Part shown: one piece after another, positions 24,185 to 26,599 of the stretch
Position numbering within the stretch: position 1 is the stretch's first letter
How the letters are laid out: the number at the start of each line of letters is the position of its first letter
Source of the DNA: an uncultured Akkermansia sp.
GTDB lineage: Bacteria > Verrucomicrobiota > Verrucomicrobiia > Verrucomicrobiales > Akkermansiaceae
Direction of reading: 5' to 3'
DNA: 26,599 nt
NCBI GenBank assembly: GCA_900548895.1
Contig: URLZ01000034.1
Span: forward strand, 1-26,599
Translations under genes and position numbers: made by a program
Notes under the pieces: model-generated
Told to the model about the DNA's origin: nothing
Databases searched by the model: none
What the model saw: only the letters and a program-made list of their open reading frames with translations

Positions 24185-25105
24185 ATGAAGATCGCCATTC
24201 TCGGAGCCGGGGCTCTCGGCTGTTACTATGGGGCGCGTCTGGCGGAGGCCGGGCACGAGGTGACTTTTATAGCGCGCTCGGCCTGTGGCCCGATGCGCGA
24301 GCACGGGTTGCACGTCCACAGTGTGGACGGCGACATCACGCTGCCGACGCCGTCGGTCTGCGCGCACCCCGAGGAGTGCGGGCCGGTCGATCTGGTGATC
24401 GTGAGCTGGAAGACCTGCGCCAACGCCCTCTTTGCTCAGGCGCTGCCGCCGCTGCTGCACGAGGGCACGGAGGTGATGACGTTTCAGAACGGCATGGGCA
24501 ATGCTGAGGCAATTGCCGAGGTGGTGCCGGCTTCTCGCGTGTTCGTGGGGCTCTGCTTCGTGTGCTGCATGATGGATGAGCCCGCCGTGATTCGCCATCT
24601 GGAGGGCGGCAAGGTGCATGTGGCGCCGCTGGTGCCCGATGCTGCCGGTCGGCAGCGGGCGGAGGCCCTCGCCGCGATGCTCCGCGAGGCGCGCGTGGAG
24701 GCTCAGGCCTTCGGGCACACGGAGGAGATTCTCTGGACGAAGCTCTCCTGGAACATCCCCTTCAACGGGCTCTGCCTCGCGCACGGCGGCATCAGCATTC
24801 GACAGCTTTTCGCCATGTCCGGGCAGCCGGAGCGCGCGCGCCGCATCATGAATGAGGTCTGCCTGACGGCGGAGATGCGCGGCTTCCCCCTGCCGATGGA
24901 TCTGGTGGAGGAGCAGATGCAGCGCACCTCGCTGATGGGTGACTTCATCCCCAGCAGCGCGGTGGACTACCTGCGCGGTCGCCCGGTTGAGTATGACGCC
25001 ATCTGGGGCACGCCACTGGCCCGCGCCCGCGAGGTCAAGGCCCCGATTCCCGAATGGGAGGAGCTCGCCGCCGAGATCCGCCGGCGCCTGAAGCTCGCGG
25101 ACTGA
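24185..25105 (+). CDS. panE: 2-dehydropantoate 2-reductase (ketopantoate reductase)
   Basis: 306 aa. It reduces ketopantoate to pantoate with NADPH in pantothenate/CoA synthesis. The Rossmann motif GAGALGCYYGARLAEAGHEV is at residues 7-26. LVIVSWKTCAN and TFQNGMGNAEAI follow, with the catalytic K186 in LWTKLSWNIPFN and E269 in DYLRGRPVEYDAI within the C-terminal helical domain. The length is typical. Some homologues in this fold act on other 2-oxoacids, so specificity is inferred. It is preceded by the attenuator-like leader and has a decayed 5' copy 3.6 kb upstream. Confidence 0.88.
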   Translation: MKIAILGAGALGCYYGARLAEAGHEVTFIARSACGPMREHGLHVHSVDGDITLPTPSVCAHPEECGPVDLVIVSWKTCANALFAQALPPLLHEGTEVMTFQNGMGNAEAIAEVVPASRVFVGLCFVCCMMDEPAVIRHLEGGKVHVAPLVPDAAGRQRAEALAAMLREARVEAQAFGHTEEILWTKLSWNIPFNGLCLAHGGISIRQLFAMSGQPERARRIMNEVCLTAEMRGFPLPMDLVEEQMQRTSLMGDFIPSSAVDYLRGRPVEYDAIWGTPLARAREVKAPIPEWEELAAEIRRRLKLAD

Positions 25106-25343
25106 CGCCGCCGGAGCCTCTGAGTCCTGAAGCCGGCGCGGCCTGAATCGGCGGGCTGCGGCACCTCGCAAACGTCCTCCGGGCTGTCGCGCGGCTCCCT
25201 CGCTCCGCCAAGCTACCCCTTCCCCTCTTTTTCCCGCTTCGACATCCTCACCTCGACATACTCGCCTCAGTGCCCTCCGCCCCGGCCGCCCCGCGGCGAG
25301 GCTCTCGAGACACTTTTACCCGACGCAACCCGCCCTATACCGC

Positions 25344-26321
25344 ATGAGTATTCTGCGCCACGCTTCTCTGCGCCGCTGCCTGCGGCAGCTGCCCGCGCTG
25401 CTGATTCTGGCGGCGGGCGGGGCGGCGCTGTCGCTGGCGTCCGCCCCTCTGCGCGAGGAGCAGACGGAGCGGAAGCTGCGGCTCCCGCCCGTCCGCATTG
25501 ACGGGCGAGACGCGCTCTCGCAGCAGCTGGCGCTCTTCAGCCTCGGGGGGCTGCGCTCGCTCGCGGCCGAGATGCTCGTGCTCGATGCGACGGACGCCTG
25601 GCTCAAAAATGACTGGCCTCGGGCGCGCCGCCGCTGGCAGGCGGTGACCACGCTGAGCCCGCACCGCGTGAACTACTGGGCGCGCGCCTCGCAGGAGATG
25701 GCGCGCAATGCCGCGGCTCAGGTGCGCGCCGATCGCTCGCTCGATCTGCATCGGCGCGCGGAACTGGCGCAGGAGTACCGCCGCTGCGGCGAGCAGTTTC
25801 TGATCGACGGGCTGAAAAACAATCCGAACGATCCGACGCTGCTGCTGGAGAGCGCCCGCTTCTGCAATGATGTTGCCCTCCCGCCCCGCTACGCCGAGGC
25901 GGCAGATCTGTACGCTCGCGCCGCCGACAACGGCGCGCCGGAGTATTATCGCCGCTGGCAGCTCTACAGCCTCTGCCGCCTGCACAACCGCAAGGAGGAG
26001 AGCCTGAGCATCGCCCGTCGGATGTTTGAGGACCCGAAGCATCGCAGCCCTTCGCTCTGCTGCATCCTTTTTGACCTTCAGGAAGAGCTCGATGTGCCCG
26101 AGGAGCAGCGCCTGAGTCTCGAGCAGATTTTCGGCTCGCGCAGCCAAGGCCTCCGCGAGCTGCGCGACTACCTCCGCAATGATCTCGGCTACCCCGTCAG
26201 CGGTGTGCGACGCTGGTTTTTGCAGCAGAGCCGCCGAGCATCCGATGATGCGGCGGAGGCTGCTCCATCCCCTGACTCGTCCGCTGAATCAGCGCCATCC
26301 TCTGAAACAGCGTCCGAATAG
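25344..26321 (+). CDS. Membrane-anchored TPR-like protein of unknown function
   Basis: 325 aa. An N-terminal hydrophobic segment (about 15-35, LPALLILAAGGAALSLASA) after a basic MSILRHASLRRCLRQ predicts a signal anchor, with the rest periplasmic. The body is helical with TPR-like spacing: LGGLRSLAAEMLVLDATDAWLKNDWPRAR, EYRRCGEQFLIDGLKNNPNDPTLLLESARF, and RYAEAADLYARAADNG. An Ala/Ser/Pro/Glu tail ends it. I do not recognise the exact family. There is no Shine-Dalgarno; a weak TATACC lies only 2 nt before the ATG, so the start is uncertain. It lies 238 nt after panE with no gene between. Confidence 0.7.
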   Translation: MSILRHASLRRCLRQLPALLILAAGGAALSLASAPLREEQTERKLRLPPVRIDGRDALSQQLALFSLGGLRSLAAEMLVLDATDAWLKNDWPRARRRWQAVTTLSPHRVNYWARASQEMARNAAAQVRADRSLDLHRRAELAQEYRRCGEQFLIDGLKNNPNDPTLLLESARFCNDVALPPRYAEAADLYARAADNGAPEYYRRWQLYSLCRLHNRKEESLSIARRMFEDPKHRSPSLCCILFDLQEELDVPEEQRLSLEQIFGSRSQGLRELRDYLRNDLGYPVSGVRRWFLQQSRRASDDAAEAAPSPDSSAESAPSSETASE

Positions 26322-26509
26322 CGCCGTCAGAACCATCGGAGCCATCAGCTCCATCCGCAGGGCTGTCAGCAGCCTCTCCATCCGCCAAGCCCGCGGAGTC
26401 CTCTGGAGTCCGGCGAGCCCGCTCTCTCCGCCGCGTCTGCACCCTGAGCCCCCGCCTTGAGGCCTCGCGATACCCCCCCTGAGCAGCGAGCGCCGCGCCC
26501 CGAGCCCTG

Positions 26510-26542
26510 CTCAGGTCTCGCTCAGGTCTCGCTCAGGTCTCG
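26510..26542. repeat. Three tandem 11-bp repeats
   Basis: CTCAGGTCTCG occurs three times in perfect tandem (26510-26520, 26521-26531, 26532-26542). No gene is seen from 26322 to the window end. Confidence 0.85.
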
Positions 26543-26553
26543 CTGTAAGCTCT

Positions 26554-26593
26554 CAACGAGCTCACCTCTCAGGTGACTGCGGAGCACTCGTTG
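26554..26593. repeat. Nested inverted repeats at the window end
   Basis: An outer pair, CAACGAG (26554-26560) and CTCGTTG (26587-26593), encloses an inner hairpin TCACCT-CTC-AGGTGA (26562-26576). It directly follows the 11-bp repeats. Its role is unknown; the window ends 6 nt later. Confidence 0.6.
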
Positions 26594-26599
26594 TCTGAG

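Noticed and set aside
26197..26442. An 81-aa minus-strand frame with a DGADGSDGSDG stretch
   Set aside because: It overlaps the end of the TPR-like gene antisense, and the Asp/Gly run reflects local simple sequence.

Overview
The window reads as chromosomal DNA of a high-GC, Gram-negative bacterium with an outer membrane. It carries lpxD for lipid A, an OmpH/Skp-type periplasmic chaperone, an autotransporter with a beta-barrel, a lipoprotein DD-carboxypeptidase and TatC. A 739-codon PiT transporter with a PhoU-like tail, an oxaloacetate-decarboxylase-type subunit without its biotin domain, and a TatC with a very long first loop suggest the PVC group, perhaps a gut Verrucomicrobiota. That assignment is inference; no rRNA is present to confirm it.

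Layout. 1-5.5 kb is a phosphate region: a PiT transporter (-), a divergent msrAB fusion (+), phoU (+) and a PhoB-type response regulator (+). No sensor kinase follows. A strong terminator and an array of ~50-bp repeats come next. 5.9-9.5 kb has three minus-strand genes: a carboxyltransferase (oadA/pycB type), UDP-galactopyranose mutase and a gamma-carbonic anhydrase homologue. 9.7-11.7 kb is the skp-lpxD unit, closed by a clear terminator. 11.8-18.0 kb holds a small unknown protein, a DD-carboxypeptidase lipoprotein, TatD, an OppF-like ATPase overlapping tatC, and hemC. 18.4-20.5 kb is ptsH-ptsI (-). 20.5-24.2 kb is an accessory-looking segment: a decayed copy of the panE 5' half, a terminator, and an autotransporter gene of visibly lower GC. 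Next is a folded, attenuator-like leader, then an intact panE and a TPR-like anchored protein.

Two signals stand out. First, at least seven genes (phoB-like, the gamma-CA, the 157-aa unknown, dac, tatD, the ABC ATPase and hemC) have a sigma70-type promoter whose -10 box ends only 6-8 nt before the start codon. Their mRNAs would begin at or next to the start codon, i.e. be leaderless. Second, the 24-kb leader upstream of panE has two copies of a GACCTGT...AGGGT..GAGCCC segment. Both can pair with the same middle strand, one forming an intrinsic terminator and the other an alternative long-range stem. This is the architecture of a transcription attenuator or riboswitch. No CRISPR array, insertion sequence, tRNA or rRNA was recognised.
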